A stretch of 5,608 nucleotides of DNA from Palsa-459 sp035937595 (GTDB taxonomy: Bacteria; Actinomycetota; Acidimicrobiia; Acidimicrobiales; RAAP-2): the NCBI GenBank assembly GCA_035937595.1, contig DASZHS010000061.1, positions 1 through 5,608 of the forward strand. Direction: 5' to 3'. Below, piece after piece: positions 1 through 5,449 of this stretch. A model generated the notes under the pieces. That model searched no databases, was not told the DNA's origin, and saw only the letters and a list, made by a program, of their open reading frames with translations. Numbering within the stretch: position 1 is the first letter of the stretch; every line of letters starts with the position of its first letter. The position numbers and the translations under genes are program-made.

Positions 1-795
1 ACCGGTGGCGCCCGACAGGGCGGTGCGCACCGGGGCGATCGCGAGCGGCGCGGCGAGGAGCGCGAGCGGCGCGGCGGGCCGCCATGCCGCGCACGCGACC
101 GCGCACCCGAACCCCGCGGCGAGGAGCCCGACGTAGACGAGCCCCGCCCGCCGACGCCCGAGGCGGACCGCGATCGTGCGCTTCTTGGCGACCATGTCTC
201 CGTCGATGTCGCGGAGGTTGTTCGCGTCGAGGAGGGCGCAGGCGAACAGCCCCATGGACGCGCCGGCGACGACGGCGAGGGCCGGCACGTGACCGGTCAG
301 GCAGTAGGTCGTGCCGGCGGTCGCGACGAGCCCGAAGAAGACGAAGACGAACGGCTCACCGAGCCCGACGTAGCCGTAGGGCGCCGGGCCGCCCGTGTAG
401 CCCCACCCCGCCGCGAGCGCGGCGGCACCGATGGCGAGCAACCACCACGAGGTCAGCGCCGCGAGCCACAGCCCCGCGACCCCGGCGGCGGCGAAGGCGA
501 CGAGGGCCGCGGCCCGCACCGCGCTGGGCGTGGCGAGCCCGGAGGCGACCAGGCGCAGGGGTCCCACGCGTCGCGCGTCGGTGCCGCGCACGCCGTCGGC
601 GTAGTCGTTCGCGTAGTTCGTGCCCACCTGCAGCGAGAGCGCGACGACGGCGCAGAGCGCCAGGCGGCCCCACAGCGTCGGCACGGGTCGCGCCGCGGCG
701 GCGCCGACCACCACGGGCACGATCGAGGCGGGCAGGGTGCGTGGTCGCGCGCCGGCGACCCACCGCGCCGCCCTGCCGATCTCCGTCGCGGTCAC
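1..795 (-). CDS. menA: 1,4-dihydroxy-2-naphthoate polyprenyltransferase MenA, partial (C-terminus beyond left edge)
   Basis: Integral-membrane UbiA-superfamily enzyme. It joins a polyprenyl diphosphate to DHNA with loss of CO2 and PPi, giving demethylmenaquinone. The minus strand translates without a stop for 265 residues, running off the left edge; full-length MenA is usually about 290-310 residues, so only the last helix or so is missing. The first Asp-rich motif is at residues 60-73 (NYANDYADGVRGTD), followed by RRVGPLRLVASG. The second is at 190-200 (DANNLRDIDGD), followed by KKRTIAVRLG. Together these are the Mg2+/diphosphate-binding signatures of MenA. Between and after them lie hydrophobic Ala/Leu/Val-rich stretches that fit transmembrane helices. 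The start is GTG at 795-793, and its GTGA overlaps the menB stop, so translation is probably coupled to menB. A 7-residue repeat (AAPLALL/AAPLAIA) lies near residues 241-254. The identification as MenA rather than another UbiA member is supported by both motifs and by the adjacent menB. Confidence 0.95.
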   Translation of the reverse strand, partial: MTATEIGRAARWVAGARPRTLPASIVPVVVGAAAARPVPTLWGRLALCAVVALSLQVGTNYANDYADGVRGTDARRVGPLRLVASGLATPSAVRAAALVAFAAAGVAGLWLAALTSWWLLAIGAAALAAGWGYTGGPAPYGYVGLGEPFVFVFFGLVATAGTTYCLTGHVPALAVVAGASMGLFACALLDANNLRDIDGDMVAKKRTIAVRLGRRRAGLVYVGLLAAGFGCAVACAAWRPAAPLALLAAPLAIAPVRTALSGATG

Positions 796-1697
796 GGCCG
801 CTTGGGGAACCTCGCGAAGTCCGGCGCGCGATGCTCCACGAACGCGTTGCGGCCCTCTTGGCCCTCCTCGGACATGTAGAACAGCATCGTCGCGTCGCCG
901 GCGAGCTGCTGGATGCCGGCAAGGCCGTCGTCGGCCGCGTTGAACCCCGCCTTGCACATGCGCAGCGCGATCGGCGACAGCGTGAGCATCTGGCGGCACC
1001 ACGCGACCGTCTCTCGCTCGAGCTCGCCAAGCGCCACGACGGCGTTCACCAGGCCCCAGTCGAGCGCCGTCTGCGCGTCGTACTGCCGACACAGCATCCA
1101 GACCTCCTTCGCCCGCTTGAGCCCGATCGTGCGCGCGAGGATCGACGAGCCGTAGCCGGCGTCGAAGCTGCCGACGCGCGGGCCGGTCTGGCCGAACCTC
1201 GCGTTGTCCGCGGCGATCGTGAGGTCGCACACGAGGTGCAGCACGTGACCACCGCCGATCGCGTAGCCCGCGACCATCGCCACGACGGGCTTCGGGAGCC
1301 GGCGGATCTGGACCTGCAGGTCGAGCACGTTGAGCCGTCCGACGCCCTGGCGGGCGACCGCGTCGTCGCCGAGGTAGCCGTCCTCGCCCCGGATCGCCTG
1401 GTCGCCCCCCGAGCAGAAGGCGTCGTTGCCCTGCCCCGTGAGGACGACCACGCCGACCGTCGTGTCGTCGCGCGCGCGAGTGAAGGCGTCGGCCAGCTCG
1501 AACAGCGTCTGCGGTCGGAACGCGTTGCGTCGTTCGGGTCGGCAGATCGTGACCTTCGCGATGCCCTCGGCGACCTCGTAGGCGACGTCGCCGTACCCGG
1601 CGCCCTGGTCGACCCACGTGGGCGGCGGTGCCCCGCGGAACGCGTCGACGGGGTCCTTCGGTGCGCCGGAGATGACCGTCGCCGACCCGTCGCTCAC
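792..1697 (-). CDS. menB: 1,4-dihydroxy-2-naphthoyl-CoA synthase MenB (type I, bicarbonate-type active site)
   Basis: Crotonase-fold enzyme that closes the second ring of the naphthoquinone by Dieckmann condensation of O-succinylbenzoyl-CoA to DHNA-CoA. It has 301 residues, against 285 in E. coli, with a slightly longer N-terminus. Visible family motifs: RPERRNAFRPQT (53-64), FCSGGDQ (94-100) and GYAIGGGHVLH (144-154) for CoA binding and the oxyanion hole, and FGQTGPRVGSFDAGYG (168-183). Later come the KRAKEVW segment, Tyr274 in LFYMSEEGQEGRNAF, and the C-terminal PDFARFP. Ser177 and Asp179 match catalytic Ser161 and Asp163 of E. coli, and Tyr274 matches Tyr258. Gly172 takes the position of E. 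coli Gly156, where type II enzymes such as the M. tuberculosis one have Asp. The start is GTG at 1697-1695; no Shine-Dalgarno is visible, and a TAGCGT hexamer lies 6 nt upstream, so the mRNA may be leaderless. It is first in a menBA operon, with a 4-bp overlap into menA. Confidence 0.97.
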   Translation of the reverse strand: MSDGSATVISGAPKDPVDAFRGAPPPTWVDQGAGYGDVAYEVAEGIAKVTICRPERRNAFRPQTLFELADAFTRARDDTTVGVVVLTGQGNDAFCSGGDQAIRGEDGYLGDDAVARQGVGRLNVLDLQVQIRRLPKPVVAMVAGYAIGGGHVLHLVCDLTIAADNARFGQTGPRVGSFDAGYGSSILARTIGLKRAKEVWMLCRQYDAQTALDWGLVNAVVALGELERETVAWCRQMLTLSPIALRMCKAGFNAADDGLAGIQQLAGDATMLFYMSEEGQEGRNAFVEHRAPDFARFPKRP

Positions 1698-1703
1698 CCG
1701 GCC

Positions 1704-1709
1704 ACGCTA
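1704..1709 (-). promoter_or_regulatory. Putative -10 box of the menBA operon (leaderless spacing)
   Basis: On the minus strand TAGCGT fits the actinobacterial TANNNT -10 pattern. It is separated from the menB GTG by 6 nt (CCGGCC), which would place the transcription start at or next to the start codon. There is no Shine-Dalgarno and no convincing -35 element at 16-19 nt upstream, which is common for such promoters. The assignment rests on position and pattern only. Confidence 0.45.
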
Positions 1710-1807
1710 TCTGGACCGCGACGACGCCCCCGATCCGACGCGCACGTAGCGTGTGCGCCGTGGCGGGGTGGTCCCGCGCGCGGCGAGGCGAGCTCGCTGA
1801 AGATCGC

Positions 1808-1833
1808 TGTCGAAACCCTCGGCGCCGTTCGAC
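1808..1833 (+). promoter_or_regulatory. Predicted ECF42-dependent promoter of the DGPF-sigma operon
   Basis: TGTCGA at 1808-1813 and CGAC at 1830-1833 are separated by 16 bp. I recall that ECF42 sigma factors, characterised in Streptomyces venezuelae, recognise TGTCGA at -35 and CGA/TC at -10, in front of DGPF-protein genes. Both elements match here, at ordinary ECF spacing, and lie just upstream of a DGPF gene that is followed by an ECF42 gene. The expected transcription start is near 1838-1841. The inference is that the downstream sigma factor drives its own operon. Confidence 0.75.
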
Positions 1834-1854
1834 GTTCTGGTGAGCCACACCACC

Positions 1855-1862
1855 GAGAGGAG
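1855..1862 (+). promoter_or_regulatory. Ribosome binding site of the DGPF gene
   Basis: GAGAGGAG is a strong Shine-Dalgarno match ending 4 nt before ATG 1867. It favours that ATG over the in-frame GTG at 1840, which would add nine residues (MSHTTERSP) with no family resemblance. Confidence 0.75.
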
Positions 1863-1866
1863 CCCC

Positions 1867-2217
1867 ATGCCCCAGTACGCCGTCTTCCTCTATGCCCCCG
1901 TCGACGACGACACCGAGCCGGAACCCGGCGCCCACGAGGCGCACGACCGTCACGCCGACGAGCTCCGCGACGCCGGCGCGACGCTCGCCATGTTCGCGCT
2001 CGAGCCCTACACGACGGCGACCTCGATCCGCAGCGATGGCTCCGTCACCGACGGACCGTTCATCGAGGCGAAGGAGGTCGTCCTCGGGTTCTACGTCTTC
2101 GAGGCGAACGACCTCGACGCTGCCCTCGCCGTCGCGCGCCGGAACCCGATCATCCGACAGGGCGGCGGCGTCGAGGTCCGGCCGGTCGCCGGTGGTGAGG
2201 TGCGGTCCTCGTCGTGA
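1867..2217 (+). CDS. YCII/DGPF-domain protein linked to ECF42 sigma factor
   Basis: Small soluble protein of 116 residues, close to the usual size of the YCII-related (DGPF) family. It starts with the typical beta strand MPQYAVFLYAP. A helix follows around residues 22-37 (HEAHDRHADELRDAG), then LEPYTTATSIRSDGSVTDGPF with the family-naming DGPF at 62-65, IEAKEVVLGFYVFEANDLDAALAVARRNP in two parts (66-80 and 81-94), and a C-terminal VEVRPV strand. The biochemical role of DGPF proteins is not established; a catalytic or ligand-binding ferredoxin-like fold has been suggested for the wider YCII family. The gene is preceded by an ECF42-type promoter and overlaps the sigma gene by 4 bp, so it is probably both partner and target of that sigma factor. 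It lacks a signal peptide and membrane segments, so it should be cytoplasmic. The start is chosen by the GAGAGGAG site; a leaderless GTG start at 1840 is the alternative. Confidence 0.9.
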   Translation: MPQYAVFLYAPVDDDTEPEPGAHEAHDRHADELRDAGATLAMFALEPYTTATSIRSDGSVTDGPFIEAKEVVLGFYVFEANDLDAALAVARRNPIIRQGGGVEVRPVAGGEVRSSS

Positions 2218-3500
2218 CGATGACCCGCGCCGAGGTGCAGGCCGCGGTGGCCGACGCGCACCGCCGCGAGTGGGCCGCCCTGCTCGCCGCGACGGTGCGG
2301 ACCACCCGGAACCTCGACACGGCCGAGGAGTGCGTCCAGGAGGCCTTCGCCGCCGCCCTCGCGACCTGGGGCCGCACCGGGGTCCCCGCACAGCCCGGCG
2401 CGTGGCTCACGACGGCCGCCCGGCGTCGCGCGATCGACGCCGTTCGCCGCGACGCGGCGCTGCGCCCGAAGCTGCCGCTCCTCGTCATCGCCGACGAGGC
2501 GGCGACCCCCGAGGGCACCGACGACACCTCCCCCTTCGGCGGCCAGGAAGACGACGTCCTCCACGACGAACGGCTCCGCCTCATCTTCATGAGCTGTCAC
2601 CCCGCCCTCGCGAGCGAGGCACAGCTCGCGCTAACGCTGCGGCTCGTGTGCGGGGTGCCGACCACCGACGTCGCACGCGCGCTCCTCGTGACCGACGCCA
2701 CGATGAGCGCGCGGCTCACCCGTGCGAAGCACAAGATCGCCGTCGCCAGGATCCCCGTGCGGGTGCCGTCCGCCGCCGAGCTCCCGGACCGCCTCGCCGC
2801 GGTGCTCGGCGTCGTGCACCTCCTCTTCTCCCTCGGGTACGCCGCGCCCTCCGGCGACGCCCTGCAGCGCGTCGACCTGGTCGACGAGGCCGTCCGGCTG
2901 GCGAGGCTCTTGCGCGAGCTGATGCCGGACGAGCGCGAGGTCGGCGGCCTGCTGGCGCTCCTGCTGGCGACCGACGCGCGCCGAGCGACGCGCGTGGATC
3001 CCGACGGCGTGCCCGTCTCGCTCGATCGTCAGGATCGCTCGCGGTGGGACCGGACGATGCGCCGAGAGGCACACGAGCTGATCGTCGCGGGGCTGCCCGG
3101 CGCACGGCCTGGTCGCTACGTGCTCCAGGCGGCGATCGCCTCGCTGCACGCCGCCGCGCCGACCTACGCCGACACGGACTGGGGCCAGATCGTCCGTCTC
3201 TACGACGAGCTGCTCGTGGTCTGGCCGTCGCCGGTGGTGCGCCTCAACCGTGCCGTCGCGCTGTCGATGACGGAGGGGCCGGCCGTCGCGCTCGGCGAGG
3301 TGGACGCCGTGGCGAGCGACGGGCGGCTCGCGGCCTACCACTACCTTCCCGCGGTGCGAGCCGACCTCCTGCGCCGGCTCGGGCGTACCGGCGAGGCGGA
3401 CGACGCCGACCGGCTCGCCCTCTTGCTCGCGGGCAACGAGGCCGAGCGCGCCCTCCTCTCGGCTCGGCTCGGCGCCACGGCGAAGACGTCGACCGCGTGA
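2214..3500 (+). CDS. ECF42-family RNA polymerase sigma factor with C-terminal TPR-like extension
   Basis: Group IV (ECF) sigma factor of 428 residues, about twice a minimal ECF and typical of ECF42 (DUF6596-containing). Region sigma2 spans roughly residues 12-82, with AEECVQEAFAAAL and PGAWLTTAARRRAIDAVRR. Region sigma4 spans about 117-177, with LRLIFMSCHPALASEAQ, the helix-turn-helix around DVARALLVTDATMSARLTRAK. The extension (about 185-425) shows the family segments EAVRLARLL, LLATDARRATRVDPDG, DRQDRSRWDR, LQAAIASLHAAAPTYADTDW, PSPVVRLNRAVALS and LAGNEAERALL, consistent with TPR-like helical repeats. In studied ECF42 members this extension is needed for activity and replaces a separate anti-sigma factor; none is encoded nearby. 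The usual FNEGY motif is FSLGY here (residues 205-209). The GTG at 2214 forms a GTGA overlap with the DGPF stop; ATG 2220, two codons later, is an equally possible start. The signal sensed and the wider regulon are unknown. Confidence 0.93.
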   Translation: MTMTRAEVQAAVADAHRREWAALLAATVRTTRNLDTAEECVQEAFAAALATWGRTGVPAQPGAWLTTAARRRAIDAVRRDAALRPKLPLLVIADEAATPEGTDDTSPFGGQEDDVLHDERLRLIFMSCHPALASEAQLALTLRLVCGVPTTDVARALLVTDATMSARLTRAKHKIAVARIPVRVPSAAELPDRLAAVLGVVHLLFSLGYAAPSGDALQRVDLVDEAVRLARLLRELMPDEREVGGLLALLLATDARRATRVDPDGVPVSLDRQDRSRWDRTMRREAHELIVAGLPGARPGRYVLQAAIASLHAAAPTYADTDWGQIVRLYDELLVVWPSPVVRLNRAVALSMTEGPAVALGEVDAVASDGRLAAYHYLPAVRADLLRRLGRTGEADDADRLALLLAGNEAERALLSARLGATAKTSTA

Positions 3501-3514
3501 GGCGCGGCGGCGCC
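3501..3514 (+). terminator. Short GC hairpin after the sigma gene, weak terminator candidate
   Basis: Immediately after the sigma stop codon, GGCGC and GCGCC form a 5-bp stem with a GGCG loop. There is no T tract, so intrinsic termination would be inefficient. In sequence this GC-rich, such stems also occur by chance. It matters only because it sits between the ECF42 gene and menE. Confidence 0.2.
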
Positions 3515-3547
3515 GTCGCGGCAGGCGCTCGGGCGGCCGCGTCACCG

Positions 3548-3553
3548 TAAGGT
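3548..3553 (+). promoter_or_regulatory. Putative -10 box of menE (leaderless spacing)
   Basis: TAAGGT fits TANNNT and ends 7 nt before the menE GTG, so transcription would begin at about the start codon. It is a conspicuous A/T-containing patch in an otherwise GC-rich 60-bp gap. The same bases include AAGG, a poor Shine-Dalgarno at 8 nt spacing, so a leadered read-through mRNA could still be translated. No good -35 is seen. Confidence 0.45.
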
Positions 3554-3560
3554 CCCGGCC

Positions 3561-4697
3561 GTGCCCGAGCTCGTCGCGATCGACGGCGCCCAGGGTCCCT
3601 CCCTCCCCGCGGCGCTCGAGCGCATCTGGGCGCGCGGCGACGCCGCGTGCGTCCTCGACGATCGGCTCGAGGGCGTGGCGCGGGCCGCCCAGCTCGCCGT
3701 GCTCGCCCCGACGCGGCTCCTCGACGCAGACGGCCACGAGGTCCGCCTCGACGGCCGCGGCGTCGAGGCGGGGGACGCGCTCGTCATCGCGACGTCGGGG
3801 TCGACGGCCGCGCCGCGTGCCGCGGTCCTCACCCACGCCGCGGTCGCCGCGAGCGCGCTGGCCACGTCGGCCCGCCTCGCCGTCGAACCGTCCTCGGACC
3901 GCTGGCTGTGCTGCCTGCCGTGCGCGCACGTGGGCGGTTCCTCGGTCGTGACGCGCGCCCTGCTGTCGGGCACCCCCGTCGAGGTCCACCGGCGCTTCGA
4001 TCCCCGGGCGGTCGCCGCCGCGGCACGCGGCGGCGCCACGCTCGTCTCGCTCGTCGCCACGGCGCTGCGGCGCGTGGCCGACCCCCTCTCGTTCCGCGCG
4101 ATCGTGCTCGGCGGGGCCGCGACGCCCGCGGAGGTCCCCCAGAACGTCGTGTCGACCTGGGGCCTCACCGAGACGGGCTCGGGCGTCGTCTACGACGGCC
4201 GGCCGCTCGACGGCGTCACCGTCGCGGTCGTCGAGGGCGAGCTGTACGTGCGCGGCCCGATGCTCGCCCGCGGGTACCGCGACGGCACGGTGATCGACGC
4301 GCTCGGCCCCGACGGCGAACGGGGGTGGCTCGCGACGGGGGACGCCGGCGCGGTCGTCGACGGCGTCGTCGAGGTCTTCGGGCGGCTCGGCGACGTGATC
4401 AACACCGGCGGCGAGAAGGTCTGGCCGGCCGATGTCGAGCGCGTGCTGCTCGCGCACCCCGCCGTCGCCGAGGCCGCGGTCTGGAAGCGCGCGGACACCA
4501 CCTGGGGCGAGCGCGTCGTCGCCTGGGTCGTCCCGTGCGGCGCGCCGCCGACGCTCGACGAGGTCCGTGCGCACGTGGCGGGGGCACTGCCGCCCTGGGC
4601 CGCGCCGAAGGAGCTGGTCGTCGTCGCGGCGCTGCCCCGCACCGCCTCGGGCAAGGTCACCCGGCGCGCCCTCGACGGGTCAGACCACCCCGCCTGA
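3561..4697 (+). CDS. menE: O-succinylbenzoate-CoA ligase MenE
   Basis: ANL-superfamily adenylate-forming enzyme that activates O-succinylbenzoate with ATP and CoA to OSB-CoA, the substrate of MenB. It has 378 residues, a compact form similar in size to M. tuberculosis MenE (about 362) and shorter than E. coli (451), with most of the usual N-terminal region absent. Core motifs in order: P-loop A3 ATSGSTAAPRAA (77-88), LPCAHVGG (119-126), A5 STWGLTETGSG (198-208), A7 GWLATGD (255-261), A8 hinge GRLGDVINTGGEKV (274-287), and A10 PRTASGKVTRRAL (359-371) with catalytic Lys365. Asp261 should bind the ribose. Deviations: the P-loop has A and R where most members have G and K, and the segment between GGAATP (184-189) and TWG is about six residues shorter than usual. 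The start is GTG 3561, with no in-frame better site. It lies 60 bp behind the ECF42 gene and overlaps the convergent SDR gene by 18 bp. The menBA neighbourhood supports MenE over other acyl-CoA ligases. Confidence 0.93.
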   Translation: MPELVAIDGAQGPSLPAALERIWARGDAACVLDDRLEGVARAAQLAVLAPTRLLDADGHEVRLDGRGVEAGDALVIATSGSTAAPRAAVLTHAAVAASALATSARLAVEPSSDRWLCCLPCAHVGGSSVVTRALLSGTPVEVHRRFDPRAVAAAARGGATLVSLVATALRRVADPLSFRAIVLGGAATPAEVPQNVVSTWGLTETGSGVVYDGRPLDGVTVAVVEGELYVRGPMLARGYRDGTVIDALGPDGERGWLATGDAGAVVDGVVEVFGRLGDVINTGGEKVWPADVERVLLAHPAVAEAAVWKRADTTWGERVVAWVVPCGAPPTLDEVRAHVAGALPPWAAPKELVVVAALPRTASGKVTRRALDGSDHPA

Positions 4698-5447
4698 GGA
4701 CCGCGTCGTCGTCCCCCCGTCGACGACGACCGTCTGGCCCGTGATCCAGGAGGCGGCGTCGGACACGAGCAGCAGGGCCATCGGCGCGACGTCGTCGACC
4801 TCGCCGATGCGGCCGAGCGGCAGGGTCTTCGCGATCCGCTCCTCGTTGCCCTCCCAGAGCCCACGGGCGAGCTCGGTGCGCACGAGCCCGGGCGCGAGCC
4901 CGTTCACGCGCACGGTGGGGGCGAGCTCGAGCGCCAGCTGCCGCGTGAGGTGGATCACCGCCGCCTTGGTGGCGTTGTACCACCCGATCCTCGGCTCCGC
5001 ACCGAGCCCGCCGATCGAGGCGACGTTGAGGATCGCGCCACCGTGCTGCGCCATCCACTGGTGCCACGCGGCGCGCGACCACGTGACCACGCTCGCCTGG
5101 TTGATCTCGTAGGTCTTCTGCAGCCGGACGTCGTCGATCCCGAGGAGCGGGCCCATGTAGGGGTTCGTGCCCGCGTTGTTGACGAGCACGTCGAGGGAGC
5201 CGAAGCGCTCGATCGTGGCGGCGACGGCCGCCTCGGCGGCCTCCGGTCGGCCGACGTGCCCGACGGTCCAGGCGACCCCGCCGCGGAGCCCCGCTAGCGA
5301 CGCCGCCGCCGGCTCGAGGTTCTCGGCGCGGCGCGACACCAGCATCACGTCGCCGCCGGCCTCGCAGAACCGCCGCGCGATCCCGAGCCCGATGCCGCGG
5401 CTGCCCCCCGTCACGAGCGCGACGCGCCCCTCGACCTCGATCCGCAT
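4680..5447 (-). CDS. SDR-family NAD(P)-dependent oxidoreductase (FabG-like)
   Basis: Classical short-chain dehydrogenase/reductase of 255 residues, the normal family length. The Rossmann motif TGGSRGIG is at 13-20, NNAG at 90-93, Asn116 in YEIN, Ser144 in NVAS, and the catalytic pair Tyr157/Lys161 in YNATK. The C-terminal ITGQTVVVDGG (235-245) is typical of FabG-like enzymes. Basic residues after the second strand (SRR, 38-40) and Arg17 in the glycine motif suggest NADP(H) preference. The substrate cannot be read from sequence: a ketone or hydroxyl group on an acyl, steroid or polyketide-like compound is possible. The start is ATG 5447-5445, preceded by GGGGGAGGG; an upstream extension to 5537 would add 30 Arg/Ala-rich residues and cross the divergent gene start, so it is rejected. 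It is convergent with menE and overlaps it by 18 bp. No evidence ties it to menaquinone synthesis. Confidence 0.92.
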   Translation of the reverse strand: MRIEVEGRVALVTGGSRGIGLGIARRFCEAGGDVMLVSRRAENLEPAAASLAGLRGGVAWTVGHVGRPEAAEAAVAATIERFGSLDVLVNNAGTNPYMGPLLGIDDVRLQKTYEINQASVVTWSRAAWHQWMAQHGGAILNVASIGGLGAEPRIGWYNATKAAVIHLTRQLALELAPTVRVNGLAPGLVRTELARGLWEGNEERIAKTLPLGRIGEVDDVAPMALLLVSDAASWITGQTVVVDGGTTTRSSGGVV

Positions 5448-5449
5448 GG

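Noticed and set aside
84..2198. A 704-codon open frame on the plus strand across menA, menB and the DGPF gene
   Set aside because: Its product is almost all Arg, Ala, Pro and Gly in the first part, with no family motif. It lies antisense to two clear enzymes, a normal artefact of very high GC content, where stop codons are rare.
3533..3540. GCGGCCGC palindrome between the sigma gene and menE as an operator
   Set aside because: A short GC-only palindrome is expected by chance in sequence of this composition, and no second copy or flanking symmetry supports it.
1892..3550. A 552-codon plus-strand frame overlapping the DGPF and sigma genes
   Set aside because: Arg/Pro/Ala-rich shadow in an alternative frame of genes whose own translations are convincing.
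2631..4574. A 647-codon open frame on the minus strand opposite the sigma factor and menE
   Set aside because: Low-complexity Arg/Gly/Asp-rich product with no recognisable domain, antisense to two genes with full sets of family motifs.
4705..4730. 8-bp inverted repeat (GTCGTCGT / ACGACGAC) with a 10-nt loop just after the menE stop, as a terminator
   Set aside because: It lies within the SDR coding sequence, where a run of Val and Thr codons (VVVDGGTTT) explains it, and it has no T tract. A weak role in ending menE transcripts cannot be excluded.
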